A stretch of DNA of 64,000 nucleotides from DATFXM01 sp035315885 (GTDB taxonomy: Bacteria; Acidobacteriota; Blastocatellia; UBA7656). The first letter of the stretch is position 1. The number at the start of each line of letters is the position of its first letter. The notes under the pieces were generated by a model, which was given only the letters and a program-made list of their open reading frames with translations, was not told the origin of the DNA and made no database searches. The position numbers and the translations under genes were made by a program. Shown here one piece after another: positions 7,267-17,186 of the stretch. The stretch is taken from NCBI GenBank assembly GCA_035315885.1, contig DATFXM010000097.1, positions 151,602 through 215,601 of the forward strand, written 5' to 3'.

Positions 7267-10128
7267 TCAGACAATCGCAAAGTCGAACTGCTCTTGATGG
7301 AGATTGGGGTCGGGCTCGATCGTCACCGGAGTCCCGAAATAAGCCTCCACTTCTTCCATCACCTCGCGTTCAGTAGTGCGCAATGACTCCGCAACGTGTG
7401 GCGAGACACGCAGCATCACGTCGTTTGATCCGGTTAATTGCTTAGAAATCGCCTTGGCCTGCTCCAGGATCTCAAAGCACATCGTCTGCGCAGACTTGAC
7501 CATCCCCGCTCCCTGACAATAGGGACACGGCGCGCACAGCGTGCGCTCGAGCGATTGCTTCACCCGCTTTCGCGTTATCGCAACAAGCCCAAAGTCGTTG
7601 ATCGAAAGAATCTTGGACGGTGCGCGATCGTTCGCAAGCTCCTGTTGAACAGCCATCAGCACTTTCTGCCGGTTCTTGCGCTCTTCCATGTCGATGAAAT
7701 CGATGACGATGATTCCGCCGAGATCCCGGAGCCTGACCTGTCGGACTACTTCTTTTGCCGCCTCCAGGTTTGTTCGAGTGATCGTGTCTTCCAGCTTGTC
7801 GGATTTGCCCACGAACTTGCCGGTGTTGACATCGATGGCCACCAGAGCTTCTGTCTGATTGATGACGATGTAACCGCCTGACTTCAGCCACACGCGGGGC
7901 CTGACTGCCTTGTCTATTTCGGGCTGAACACCGTATTTTTCCAGTATCGGCTGGTTTCCAACGTGAAGCTTTACTCGCTTAACCAGTCTCGGCTGGACTC
8001 GATTTACAAACTCGACGATGCGCGCGTACTCAACTTCGTTGTCGATCCGGATGGCGGTGAACTCTTCCGATAGCTGATCGCGAAGTATCCGCTGAACCAG
8101 ATCGAGGTCTCGATGAACCAGCGCCGGTGATTTTGTTCGCTCGGCTTTTTTTCTGATATCGGTCCACGTCCTCAGCAGGTATCGCATGTCATCCCAAAGC
8201 TCCTGCTCGGTGTGTCCTGCGCAAGCGGTGCGCGCGATGAACCCACCAGGCGCGTTCTCTCGCTCACGCAAGGCCGCGACGGTGCGTTTCAGCCGGACTC
8301 GCTCCATCTCGTTTGGAATCTTTCTGGACACCCCGACATGGTTCACCGTAGGCATGTAAACGAGGTAACGGCCGGGCAGCGCGATGTGAGACGTTATTCG
8401 CGCGCCCTTCTTTGCGATCGGCTCCTTGGCTATCTGCACCAGGATCTCCTGTCCTTCGTGCAGAAGCTCGCTTATTGTGGGCGAGGCGGTGCGCTCGACT
8501 TTTCGCCGGGACAAGAGCTCGGCGCGTCGCTGTTGTTCGGCCCTTCGATCGAACCGCTGACGGCCCCCCCGCTGATCGTCCGGGCGCGCCTCTCGGCTTT
8601 CAGCTTCTTCGCTTGCGCCGTTAGCGTTGACGACTTCGGGTGCGGCAGCTTGGGCTGCGGGCTCCTTAGGTTGTTCGGCGGCGGCATCGTTCTGAGGCTC
8701 AGCTTCGGATGCGGGCGCCTCGCTGGCAGCAGCCTGAGCTTGCTGATGATTGTCGGGGCGGCGTCTGCCTCGACGACCGCGGCCGCCTCTTCGTACGGCG
8801 AATTCACTTCGGGGGCCACGGTCGCGGATCTCAGCTTCACGGTCTTCCGTAACCGAATCGATGGATCCGGCTTCTGAATAGTCTTCTTGCTGGGTGGCCT
8901 CGAACGATTCGGGACGCTCGTCCGCAGATCGCGGCGTCTCGCCGCTTCGAGATCTAAGCCGGTTGTAGAAAGCGGATACAACACCCGATACGTGCTTGAA
9001 GGGCGAGCCCCCGCCTTCTTCACCAAGGTCGCTTTCGCGTTCGCCCGCTGACTGAGCGGTATCGTCGATGACCCGCTGGAATCCTGTCACCTCTACTGGT
9101 GTTTTGAAGCTGCCGACTTTCCACTCTGGCTCCGGGCTACTCTGCACTGGTCCGGTCTGGTACTCCGCTTCGTGAATACGCTCGATTATTTTTTCCTGGA
9201 CCATAGCGTCCTTAAGGAATTCTCCGGCGTCCTGAGTAACCTCATCGTCGGTGATCCTCTCGAAGGACTCGCGTTCGGCGGCGCTGTTATGCGTTGACGG
9301 GGCAGCCGCATCCTCAGTCGCATCCTCCGGAGCGGCTTCAGAGTGAGCGCCGCGCTTCTGGCGGGCCGCAGGTTTACGCGCGGTAGTACCTCTGCGCGAT
9401 TTCGGCTTATCGGCTTCCTCCGCTGCTTTCTTTCCTCTAGCGCCTCGTTTGGGTCGCACCGCAGGTTCCTCTTCTGCGGCCGATTCCACGGCGGCTCGCT
9501 CGGGTGCCTCGAGCAGGGTGTCGATCTCGGCTTCGCCGACTGCGGGAGTCTCCTCAAACGGCTCGACGCCGCCCGGAGCCGCGGGTAGCTCGTCGGTGAT
9601 TCGTTGAAAGCTGAATTCGGACAGCGGACGAACTTGAGCCTCGTCGGTTTCGGGTCCTAGTTGAGCGGGCAGGTCGTCGGGAGGCGGCGTAGGAATAACG
9701 CGTTCTACCGCGATTTCCGCCACGTGTTCTACGGCGTTTTCCAGACGGGCGGCCTGATCCTGGTCGAGCGCCGCCGCCGCTTGAGGTGGAGGAACCGTCT
9801 GGGGCCGTTGCGGCCGATCGCGGCGTTGTCGTTCATCCATGCGTGGAGGCTTCTGCTCTCCGGCTTCCCGAAAATCAATTTCGTCCTCCTCCTCCATGAA
9901 TTCGGTGAAATCGGAAACATAAAGGAACGCGTCGCGCTCCAGGCCTATGTCGACAAAGGCCGATTGCATTCCCGGTAGGACCTTCATCACGCGGCCCTTA
10001 TACAAATTACCTACTACGCCCTGGTTTTCGTCGCGTCTCTCGACGTAGAACTCAGTAACTACGCCGTCTTCAAGGATCGCGACCTTCTTTTCGTGCACAT
10101 TTGCACTAATGATCAATTCTTTTGGCAT
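7267..10128 (-). CDS. rng: Ribonuclease E/G family endoribonuclease with long disordered insertion
   Basis: Endonuclease for mRNA decay and rRNA/tRNA processing, cytoplasmic. Residues 1-78 hold the N-terminal piece and first half of the S1 domain (VVGNLYKGRVMKVLPGMQSAFVDIG). Residues about 80-550 are a low-complexity Ala/Glu/Pro/Arg-rich insertion. The S1 domain then resumes (ILVQIAKEPIAKKGARIT) and is followed by the RNase H-like DNase I-type core: catalytic aspartates Asp766 (AIDVNTG) and Asp810 (VIDFIDM), and the zinc link CPYC (868-871). At 953 residues it is about twice RNase G size, all extra length being in the S1 insertion; there is no E. coli-type C-terminal scaffold. The ATG has AGGAG five bases upstream. 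Downstream in the same operon as the radical SAM gene, a pairing common in other phyla. Confidence 0.92.
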   Translation of the reverse strand: MPKELIISANVHEKKVAILEDGVVTEFYVERRDENQGVVGNLYKGRVMKVLPGMQSAFVDIGLERDAFLYVSDFTEFMEEEDEIDFREAGEQKPPRMDERQRRDRPQRPQTVPPPQAAAALDQDQAARLENAVEHVAEIAVERVIPTPPPDDLPAQLGPETDEAQVRPLSEFSFQRITDELPAAPGGVEPFEETPAVGEAEIDTLLEAPERAAVESAAEEEPAVRPKRGARGKKAAEEADKPKSRRGTTARKPAARQKRGAHSEAAPEDATEDAAAPSTHNSAAERESFERITDDEVTQDAGEFLKDAMVQEKIIERIHEAEYQTGPVQSSPEPEWKVGSFKTPVEVTGFQRVIDDTAQSAGERESDLGEEGGGSPFKHVSGVVSAFYNRLRSRSGETPRSADERPESFEATQQEDYSEAGSIDSVTEDREAEIRDRGPRSEFAVRRGGRGRRGRRRPDNHQQAQAAASEAPASEAEPQNDAAAEQPKEPAAQAAAPEVVNANGASEEAESREARPDDQRGGRQRFDRRAEQQRRAELLSRRKVERTASPTISELLHEGQEILVQIAKEPIAKKGARITSHIALPGRYLVYMPTVNHVGVSRKIPNEMERVRLKRTVAALRERENAPGGFIARTACAGHTEQELWDDMRYLLRTWTDIRKKAERTKSPALVHRDLDLVQRILRDQLSEEFTAIRIDNEVEYARIVEFVNRVQPRLVKRVKLHVGNQPILEKYGVQPEIDKAVRPRVWLKSGGYIVINQTEALVAIDVNTGKFVGKSDKLEDTITRTNLEAAKEVVRQVRLRDLGGIIVIDFIDMEERKNRQKVLMAVQQELANDRAPSKILSINDFGLVAITRKRVKQSLERTLCAPCPYCQGAGMVKSAQTMCFEILEQAKAISKQLTGSNDVMLRVSPHVAESLRTTEREVMEEVEAYFGTPVTIEPDPNLHQEQFDFAIV

Positions 10129-10194
10129 TGACTCTCCTGATTATTGGGATTGTGCAAGGCCAGGCAGGTGGGAAATGATCTTGCCGCTTGGTCG

Positions 10195-10246
10195 CCGGAT
10201 CCGGAATGTACCGGTACAGCGATGCCTTTCGGACGAGAACAAATCT
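10195..10246. promoter_or_regulatory. Cluster of palindromes in the RNase E/G leader
   Basis: In the 226 bases before rng are three dyads: CCGGATCCGG (10195-10204), TGTACCGGTACA (10207-10218, perfect 12 bp) and a hairpin GAACAA/TTGTTC (10230-10246). In the known E. coli case RNase E autoregulates through hairpins in its 5' leader; here such a role is an inference. Confidence 0.4.
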
Positions 10247-10354
10247 CTTGTTCTTCCGTACCCCTTAGCAGATTCGCAGCGTCATAACGGTCTGTCGAAC
10301 GTTCCCGCGCGTACCCGGGGTCGGGCAGGACTCTGGGAAGAGCCCTGCATGAAA

Positions 10355-13300
10355 TCAATTCAAACTCGCCTGTGCTGACTTATGCACAAATCCTTTGACA
10401 AACTCCTGGCGAGACTCGGCGGGTTTTTGGTCCGCCGCGCACACTTCTGCCGGGGTCTCGCTTGCTAAACATAATTCCTCGCTTAACTCGGTTTCGAAAT
10501 AAAGCCTGAGGCGTCGAATCTTCGAGTTGAGCGCAACCATTTCCTGCGATTGAAGGCCGTAAACAGCTCCAACGACCTCCGCGGGTTTTACTGCACCGCC
10601 GGGTGATATGGCCGTGACAAATTTCAGCGTGCGCGTCGCGTCATCAACCGATAAGGCCTTCGTACAACCGCGAACGTCGATTCGCTGTCGTTTGTCCTTC
10701 CTGACACGCTCAATCACCCAGGAATCCTTCAACAAAAACTCCGCAGCCAAACGGCGGTGCACATCGAGTCCCGCCGCACAGCCGGCGTCAACAAAGAGGC
10801 CGGTCACGCGCTCGATGGATGCCAGTATTTCAGGCGCATCGAGCGACATCTCGTACTCCGCGCGATTAACTACTTTGATCAATGTCCGCGATCCCGGTTG
10901 CAAGCGCTTCAACGTTCGAAAGCGCAGACCCTCAGGCAGCGCAGCATTGATCTTCGAAATAAACTCAGCCTCGCTCAGTTCGTCGAGCGAATCAAAGTCC
11001 AGAAACTCGTTTTCTCCTACGATGCCCACGGCGAGCGCCGGACCGTACTGCAGCAACGGCATCGGATGAAATCCCTGGCTGTAGCCCAGACGGATTCCTG
11101 CACGTCTGAAAGCGCGTGGCAACGCTCGCGTCAGATCCAAATGCGAAAGGTATTTGACCTCCTCGCCTTTTTTGAACGACGCTCGATATCGGAACAGAAC
11201 AGATGTCGACCTGACACCAGCAGCACCCGCTCCGGTTTCAGTGCTCGTTACCGAAGCCGTCACCGTAGGCGCCCGCATCAGTTGAATCAGCGCTGGTGCA
11301 GCAGCAGGACTTGTGCTCAAATCGGCGGGTTTCGTCGCATCGGTAATAGTCGCGACGCGCTCCTGATAAGTTCGAATCCTCTCGTGGAGCGAGTAAGCTT
11401 CCTCCAGGTGCTGCCGTGACAAGGCGAGGTCGCACTCGAGTCCGCAGTTGTAGCACAGCAGCGGTTGAGAGGCGACGCGCTCGAATTCGGCGTGAGACGG
11501 GGCAATGGCTGTCGGCCGTCCGTCGATCACCTTCACCGGGAGCTCGCACGGAGGCGAAATCTTCGCCTTGATCCCCTTCATGTATTCGCGAGCGTTGAAT
11601 TCCTGCTTTACTAGCGTGTCGAGGTGGTCCCACGGCAGCCTCACCAGCGGAGCAGACGGCTTGTCGAACTCACGAACCGGCAGCTCGGCCAGATAGGGCT
11701 CGATTGCAACGGATTCGAGCTCAAATGCCTTCATCCATTTATCGAAGTCGAAGTTATCCGTCCAACCGTCAAAGCGGCAGCCGAGTCTCCACGCCCGTTC
11801 GATCACATTTCCAAGACGCCTGTCGCCTCTCGAAATTATGCCTTCAAGCAGGGAGGTCTCCGCGTGATGTACCTTGACTTCAATCCTGTAGCGCCGCCCC
11901 AACTCCCTCAGAAGCCGCTGCTTGCTCTTGATCGATTCAATGCCTTCCTGTGCGCACCATTGAAAAGGAGTATGCGGCTTGGGAACAAAGTATGAAGCGG
12001 AGCAGGTGACTTTGACCGTCTTCCGAAAGCGCTCGCGCCCAAGCTCCCTGACCTTGCGTCCGAGCTCCGCGATCCCGCGAACGTCATCCTCGGTCTCCGT
12101 AGGCAATCCGATCATGAAGTACATCTTCATCGCGGACCAGCCTTCCGAAAACGCGACTGAACAGGAGGTAATTACATCCAGTTCAGTGATGTTCTTGTTG
12201 ATGACGTCTCGCATCCTCTGCGTTCCTGCTTCCGGCGCAATAGTGAACCCTGTCTTGCGTACTCGCGCGATCTCGCGCGCCAGAGATTCCGAAACGCCCG
12301 ACGCCCGCAACGAGGAGACTGAGAAGCTCACCTTTCTGCGCTCCAGCTCCGAGCCCAGAATCTTCACCAGCGGTTCGAGGCAGGTGTAGTCGGCGGTTGA
12401 AAGAGACGTCAGGCTGGTCTCGTCATAGCCGCCACGCTCGATTCCGTCGAGCAGTGTATTCACAATCTGCTTCGGGTCACGCTCGCGAACCGGGCGATAG
12501 ATCGTGCCCGCCTGACAGAATCGGCAGCCGTCGACACAGCCACGGGCAATCTCGAGAGACATTCGATCGTGTACGGCTTCTATAGCCGGCACCGGCGAGT
12601 CAGAAGGGAAGGGGTACGCGTTTATGTCCTTTACATAACGTCGCCTTATCGGGAAGGGAACGGAAGGATCCGTTGGCGGGTCGACCACCAGCAATCCGTG
12701 ATGCGGACTAGGGGAAGTCGAGTAAAGCGAGGGCACGTACATCCCTTCGATCTTTGAGAGCTCGGTCAGGATCTCACGTCTATCGAGCACACCCCGGTCC
12801 CGCAGCTCGACATAACAAGCGACCAGTTCCGGAAACGCTTCCTCGCCGTCGCCGATCACGATGACATCGATGAAGTCTGCGATTGGCTCCGAAGAATAGA
12901 CCGTGGGTCCTCCGGCAATCACCAGCGGATCATCCAGTGTTCTGTCCGAGGTCCGGAGCGGGATCCCACCCAGATCGAGCATCGTAAGGACATTCGTGTA
13001 GGTCAGCTCGTACTGCAACGAAAAGCCTACGACATCAAACGCCGAAAGAGCAGTAAAAGTTTCGAGCGACAGCAGCGGCACTCGGTGTTCGCGGAGTTTC
13101 CGCTCCATGTCCGGCCAGGGCGCATATACGCGCTCGGCCTGCCAGCCTTCGCACTTGTTCAGAAGACTGTAGAGTATCTTGAGCCCAAGGTGGCTCATCC
13201 CGATCTCGTAGGTATCAGGGAAGCAGAGGGCGATGCGAGTGCGCACCTGGTCGGCGGATTTGCGAACGGAGTTCCATTCACCGCCCACGTATCGCGCGGG

Positions 13301-13357
13301 CTTTTCTACTGCCGGCAAAATCGAATCCAGCTTCTCCCTGTATTTCGAATAGCTCAT
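10355..13357 (-). CDS. Radical SAM protein fused to DUF2344 domain (TIGR03960-TIGR03936 type)
   Basis: Large radical SAM protein (about 1000 residues). It has a Rossmann-like B12-binding-type N-domain, the radical SAM cluster motif CVDGCRFC (about residues 274-281 from this start), a Zn-ribbon-like linker (CYNCGLECDLA), and from about residue 740 the DUF2344 domain (YLSHLDLTRALPRAFRRAGI...GYSQGFHPMP). In many genomes the two halves are separate neighbours next to rng; here they are fused, and rng follows in the same operon, so a link to ribosome or RNA metabolism is likely. The reaction is unknown. An in-frame ATG at 13420 would add 21 residues overlapping a heptamer repeat; the internal ATG at 13357 starts at the conserved YSKYREKLDSIL block and is preferred. 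Confidence 0.85.
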   Translation of the reverse strand: MSYSKYREKLDSILPAVEKPARYVGGEWNSVRKSADQVRTRIALCFPDTYEIGMSHLGLKILYSLLNKCEGWQAERVYAPWPDMERKLREHRVPLLSLETFTALSAFDVVGFSLQYELTYTNVLTMLDLGGIPLRTSDRTLDDPLVIAGGPTVYSSEPIADFIDVIVIGDGEEAFPELVACYVELRDRGVLDRREILTELSKIEGMYVPSLYSTSPSPHHGLLVVDPPTDPSVPFPIRRRYVKDINAYPFPSDSPVPAIEAVHDRMSLEIARGCVDGCRFCQAGTIYRPVRERDPKQIVNTLLDGIERGGYDETSLTSLSTADYTCLEPLVKILGSELERRKVSFSVSSLRASGVSESLAREIARVRKTGFTIAPEAGTQRMRDVINKNITELDVITSCSVAFSEGWSAMKMYFMIGLPTETEDDVRGIAELGRKVRELGRERFRKTVKVTCSASYFVPKPHTPFQWCAQEGIESIKSKQRLLRELGRRYRIEVKVHHAETSLLEGIISRGDRRLGNVIERAWRLGCRFDGWTDNFDFDKWMKAFELESVAIEPYLAELPVREFDKPSAPLVRLPWDHLDTLVKQEFNAREYMKGIKAKISPPCELPVKVIDGRPTAIAPSHAEFERVASQPLLCYNCGLECDLALSRQHLEEAYSLHERIRTYQERVATITDATKPADLSTSPAAAPALIQLMRAPTVTASVTSTETGAGAAGVRSTSVLFRYRASFKKGEEVKYLSHLDLTRALPRAFRRAGIRLGYSQGFHPMPLLQYGPALAVGIVGENEFLDFDSLDELSEAEFISKINAALPEGLRFRTLKRLQPGSRTLIKVVNRAEYEMSLDAPEILASIERVTGLFVDAGCAAGLDVHRRLAAEFLLKDSWVIERVRKDKRQRIDVRGCTKALSVDDATRTLKFVTAISPGGAVKPAEVVGAVYGLQSQEMVALNSKIRRLRLYFETELSEELCLASETPAEVCAADQKPAESRQEFVKGFVHKSAQASLN

Positions 13358-13402
13358 CGTGTCTCGAACAACATCAACCACGAAGTGAGGCGCCTCGGCA
13401 AA

Positions 13403-13442
13403 CTGCATACTGCCTGCCACCTACTTCTAACTGCCTGCTAAT
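13403..13442. repeat. Heptamer array, family B, single degenerate arm (site 3)
   Basis: On the minus strand this reads as about five degenerate units of GCAGTAG (GCAGTTA, GAAGTAG, GTGGCAG, GCAGTAT). It fills the gap between rodA and the radical SAM gene and overlaps the rodA stop codon. No second arm is visible. Confidence 0.6.
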
Positions 13443-14520
13443 TCACAAATCTCCTGAATCTCACGCTGAGTGCGAGGCCTACTCCGATAAACATCGATAT
13501 CACTGAAGTCCCGCCGGAGCTCATCAGCGGCAGCGGTATGCCCATTATTGGCATCAGACCTACGACCATACCGAGATTGCACAGGATATGAAAGCCGATT
13601 AGAGACACTAATCCCATGATCATCAAGGCGCCTGCGCGGTCGCGAGAGCCAAGCGCAACGTGAATCAATCGCCAGATGAATGCAAGGTACAACACCATCA
13701 TCAGCATGATTCCGACGAAACCCATCTCCTCGGCTATCACCGCTCCAATGAAATCGGTCCACGCATACGGTAGAAAACCAAGCTTTCCCTGCGTTCCGTT
13801 TCCTATCCCCTTACCGAGCGTGCCTCCCGATCCCACCGCGACCACCGATTGAATCGTCTGGTAAGCGTATCCCTTCGGATCAACCCTCTCGGGCTCCCAT
13901 ACCGCCATCACGCGCTGTCTCTGGTACTCCTTCAAATGCGGGTAAACAGCAATCAACCCGGCGACTACTGCAAGCGCCGCCGCAATCAGAAGGAGCTTTC
14001 GCATACCACCCAGGATATAGAACACTGCGATGATCGAACCAAACGTGAGCATCGTTCCGGTGTCGTGCTCCATCTGGATCAATATGATCGGCGGGATGAC
14101 GATCGCGGTCATCAAGATTATGTCTTTCAGTTTTAAAGGTCCGCGGACCTGCGACATAAAGCGCGTAAGCATGAGTATTGTTGCGATCTTCGCGAATTCG
14201 CTCGGCTGGATGCTCACGCCGACGTTGAGCCAGGCCTTGTTGTGGTTGACCTCCTTGCCGAAGAACAGAACGCAGACCAGCAGCACCATCGTGCCGGCAT
14301 AGAGGAACGGCGCGATATTCATGACTATCTTTCGGTAGTCGGTAAGCATCACCGCAATGGCCACGGCAATGCCGATGCCCAGCGCCACGAGCTGCTTCTT
14401 GAACTCCTGGTTTGGAGCGGTGCTGTGAATCCCAATACACCCTAGCACGGTGAGTGCTATCGGAGTCAGAAACAGCAGCCAGTCTACATCTCTGAGATTT
14501 CTGTGGCGAAGCTCAACCAT
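13438..14520 (-). CDS. rodA: Rod-shape SEDS glycosyltransferase RodA
   Basis: Membrane peptidoglycan glycosyltransferase of the SEDS family, partner of PBP2 in the elongasome. The 360-residue product has about ten hydrophobic segments, with family landmarks NHNKAWLNVG, QPSEFAKIATILMLTRF, QMEHDTGTML, the catalytic-loop region YAWTDFIGAVIAEEMGFVG, and the C-terminal GLMPIMGIPLPLMSSGGTSVI. It follows mrdA by 111 bases on the same strand, the usual order mreBCD-mrdA-rodA. The call over FtsW rests on this neighbourhood and on the P(L/M)SSGG form. Confidence 0.95.
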   Translation of the reverse strand: MVELRHRNLRDVDWLLFLTPIALTVLGCIGIHSTAPNQEFKKQLVALGIGIAVAIAVMLTDYRKIVMNIAPFLYAGTMVLLVCVLFFGKEVNHNKAWLNVGVSIQPSEFAKIATILMLTRFMSQVRGPLKLKDIILMTAIVIPPIILIQMEHDTGTMLTFGSIIAVFYILGGMRKLLLIAAALAVVAGLIAVYPHLKEYQRQRVMAVWEPERVDPKGYAYQTIQSVVAVGSGGTLGKGIGNGTQGKLGFLPYAWTDFIGAVIAEEMGFVGIMLMMVLYLAFIWRLIHVALGSRDRAGALMIMGLVSLIGFHILCNLGMVVGLMPIMGIPLPLMSSGGTSVISMFIGVGLALSVRFRRFVN

Positions 14521-14631
14521 ACGGTTCCGGAAGTTGATCGTAGGCCATGGAGGCGTGCGGCTCTACGCTGTAATCCTGCAATCGAATCTTAACATGTACC
14601 TCGGCGGCCTCGTAAGCTCAGATAACGGGCG

Positions 14632-16593
14632 TTACTGTCGCACCGCGGGCTTAGGCCGGTCGACATCGCGAACCGGTGTGGTAATCGGCGCGGATGCTGT
14701 GTCTGGCCGCGGCTGCCACCCGGAATTAAGCGCCAGCAGTTCGGGAAGAATCGTCCGCCCGAGCTTCTTTGAAAAGTACGCCGCTTCAACGATTTTTACT
14801 TTCGGGGCCGATGCCGAGGCGCCCCAGCCACCGTTCTCCGTGATGCATACGACTCCGATTTCCGGCTTCTCACCGGTATGCATCGGAGCGAAGCTGATGA
14901 ACCACGAGTGATCTTTGTGCTCTTTTCCACGGGCCTTCTCTCTGGCAATGACTTGTGCCGTGCCCGTTTTGCCACCTATGTTGAGCTCTCGAGGGAATGC
15001 AACTTTCCCGGCTGTTCCGCCTTCGTTGACAACTCCCCACATCGCATAGTCGATGATTCCGACGGTCACCGGCGACAGCTTCAACTCGCTGGGCTGCGAA
15101 TCGTAACTCTTCACGTTCCTGACCTGGTTTGCCCTCGCTTCCTTAAGAACATGAGGAGCGAAGTACGCGCCGCCGTTTACGATGCCCGCCTCCGCGTGAA
15201 TCAACTGAATAGGCGGGACGGCAACCGACCCCTGGCCGATTGAGGCAATAGCGGTATCGAAGTCCTTCCACACTGGATCTCGGGGATTCACCCTCTTCTT
15301 CCATTCGCGATCTGGAATCTGCCCGCGCGACTCCCCGGGCAGATCGATACCCGTCTTACGCCCCATACCGAACCGGCTAACCCAGTCGTGAATCATATCA
15401 ACGCCCATTTTGAGCCCGAGCCGATAGAAGTAACCGTCGCAGGAGTGAACTATCGCAGCATGGATGTCGGGCGCTCCGTGATTGCCGCCCGAGTCGTTCA
15501 GGAAGCGATTGCCCAGTTGCAGGCCGTGCCCACACACCAGCTTTGAGTTCTTTGGCGTTATAACTCCTTCTTCGAGAGCCGCCGTTGCCATCATTATTTT
15601 CCAGGTGGACCCGGTGGGGTAGATTCCCTTGATGGCTTTGTTGTAGAGCGGGTGAGTTGGATCGTTGACGATCGCGCGAACTTCGGCACGGTTTTCAGAC
15701 GAAATCACATTTCGCGCGAAGACGTTGGGATCGAACGCGGGAATCGACACCATCGCGAGTATTTCGCCGTCCTGAGGATTGAGCGCGATGAGCGCACCGG
15801 TTTCGCCCTTGGAATAGAACTCCTGTTCGGCGACTTTCTGCAGGTCCAGATCAATAGTCGTGACGATATCCTGCCCTCGAATGGGCTCGATCTTTGGCAA
15901 CTCCGCAAGCGGACGCCCGCGGCTGTCCACGATCATGCGCCTGGTGCCATCCACACCCCGCAGCTCCTTGTCATAGACCGCTTCGATGCCGCCAAGGCCG
16001 ATGATATCTCCGGACTTGTAGCCCTGGTCTTTGTATCTGGGGTCTTCGAGCTGCTTTTGACTAATCTCACCAATGTAGCCAAGCACGTGCGAGGCGAGCT
16101 TCCCGTGCGGATACGACCTCTGCGGTTGAGGTTCGATCGTTATCTCGGGATGTTCAAACTCGTGTGCCGATACCCAGGCTCGATCGGCAGCACTGGCGTT
16201 CTGTTTAATCAGGATCGGCTGTGACTTTGGCCGAAACTTGTCATTCAGCTCATCAACGAGCTGCGTTCGATCAACATTTAGGTTCTCGACCAGCGCGCTT
16301 ATAGTCTCATCACGATTCGTGATGTCCTCGGGCATCAGGTACACGTTCGAAGCCGGAGTGTTGTCCACCAGCAGCCGGCCATTACGATCGAGGATTGCGC
16401 CGCGCGGTGCGGGTATGGGGAGCTCGCGGATTCTGTTGTTCTCAGCTCTTGCCTGGTAGTCTTCGTGCTTCGAGATTTGGAGCACGTAAAATCTGATCCC
16501 CAGGCCAATGAACATCGCCAGCACCAGGTACTGGATGGCGTACAATCTCAACTCGAAGTTGAAAGGTTCTTCCCTTTGGCTCTTACTACTCAT
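14632..16593 (-). CDS. mrdA: Penicillin-binding protein 2, elongasome transpeptidase
   Basis: Class B PBP (653 residues) that cross-links new peptidoglycan during side-wall growth together with RodA. One N-terminal membrane helix (about residues 17-40) precedes the PBP dimerisation/pedestal region (RGAILDRNGRLL at about 64-75) and the transpeptidase domain with Ser329-Thr-Trp-Lys332 (SxxK), Ser384-Cys-Asp386 (the SxN-equivalent, SxD as in other PBP2) and Lys542-Thr-Gly. The Trp in SxxK is less usual than Phe. The gene overlaps mreD by eight bases, so translation is probably coupled. The final 30 residues are Pro/Arg-rich. Confidence 0.95.
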   Translation of the reverse strand: MSSKSQREEPFNFELRLYAIQYLVLAMFIGLGIRFYVLQISKHEDYQARAENNRIRELPIPAPRGAILDRNGRLLVDNTPASNVYLMPEDITNRDETISALVENLNVDRTQLVDELNDKFRPKSQPILIKQNASAADRAWVSAHEFEHPEITIEPQPQRSYPHGKLASHVLGYIGEISQKQLEDPRYKDQGYKSGDIIGLGGIEAVYDKELRGVDGTRRMIVDSRGRPLAELPKIEPIRGQDIVTTIDLDLQKVAEQEFYSKGETGALIALNPQDGEILAMVSIPAFDPNVFARNVISSENRAEVRAIVNDPTHPLYNKAIKGIYPTGSTWKIMMATAALEEGVITPKNSKLVCGHGLQLGNRFLNDSGGNHGAPDIHAAIVHSCDGYFYRLGLKMGVDMIHDWVSRFGMGRKTGIDLPGESRGQIPDREWKKRVNPRDPVWKDFDTAIASIGQGSVAVPPIQLIHAEAGIVNGGAYFAPHVLKEARANQVRNVKSYDSQPSELKLSPVTVGIIDYAMWGVVNEGGTAGKVAFPRELNIGGKTGTAQVIAREKARGKEHKDHSWFISFAPMHTGEKPEIGVVCITENGGWGASASAPKVKIVEAAYFSKKLGRTILPELLALNSGWQPRPDTASAPITTPVRDVDRPKPAVRQ

Positions 16594-17113
16594 AGAACCT
16601 CTTCTTGATTGCCATTCGCCGCGCGGCTGTTTGTTCAGAGAACACCCGGTCCAACACTATGAAGATCGGGACTGCCGCCACGGTGTCTGCCACAACTTTC
16701 CACCCCGTAGTTCTGCCAAGCTCCTGCCATGAGTCAGCGTGAGACAGTGGCTGATCCAGCATTTGGTAGAGCGCTACAAACAACAAGGTATTTGCTGCCG
16801 AGGCTATCGCCACTGTCGCGAGCCGCGCCAGCGGGTTTTCAAGCGAGAATCTGACACTTACCGACGCCACCATATATCCTATCAGCGTTTTTGCGAAACC
16901 GCCGACCCCAAGCACGCCGCCCGAAATCGAATCCCCTCCAAGGCCAAGCGCCAGACCGCAAAACATCGCGAGCATCGGGGACCGTTGCAGACCGTAATAA
17001 ACCGTCACAATGAGCGGCAAATCCGCATACCCGCGAAAGAAATCGAGATTCGAGAGAAGCGCCTGAAGCAAAATCGCCAGCACAATGGTCGCTACGATCT
17101 TAAAGGTATGCAC
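16586..17113 (-). CDS. mreD: Rod shape-determining protein MreD
   Basis: Small integral membrane protein (175 residues, about five hydrophobic helices) that links MreC to the PBP2/RodA machinery. Family features are the SNLDFFRGYADLPLIVTVYYGL first half and the glycine-rich MLAMFCGLALGLGGDSISGGVLGVGGFAKTLIGY-like loop region. The start is GTG at 17113 with GAGGA directly upstream. The end overlaps mrdA. The identification rests on sequence and on the fixed mreB-C-D-mrdA order. Confidence 0.9.
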   Translation of the reverse strand: MHTFKIVATIVLAILLQALLSNLDFFRGYADLPLIVTVYYGLQRSPMLAMFCGLALGLGGDSISGGVLGVGGFAKTLIGYMVASVSVRFSLENPLARLATVAIASAANTLLFVALYQMLDQPLSHADSWQELGRTTGWKVVADTVAAVPIFIVLDRVFSEQTAARRMAIKKRFYE

Positions 17114-17186
17114 TCCTCAGGCTACCTCACTGAATTCCATTGACGGCCCCGGCAAGCCCTATTTCTTCAAAACTCCAATCCAGATT

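Noticed and set aside
8212..8877. Long plus-strand frame opposite rng
   Set aside because: Lies over the low-complexity insertion of RNase E/G, whose codon bias opens antisense frames.
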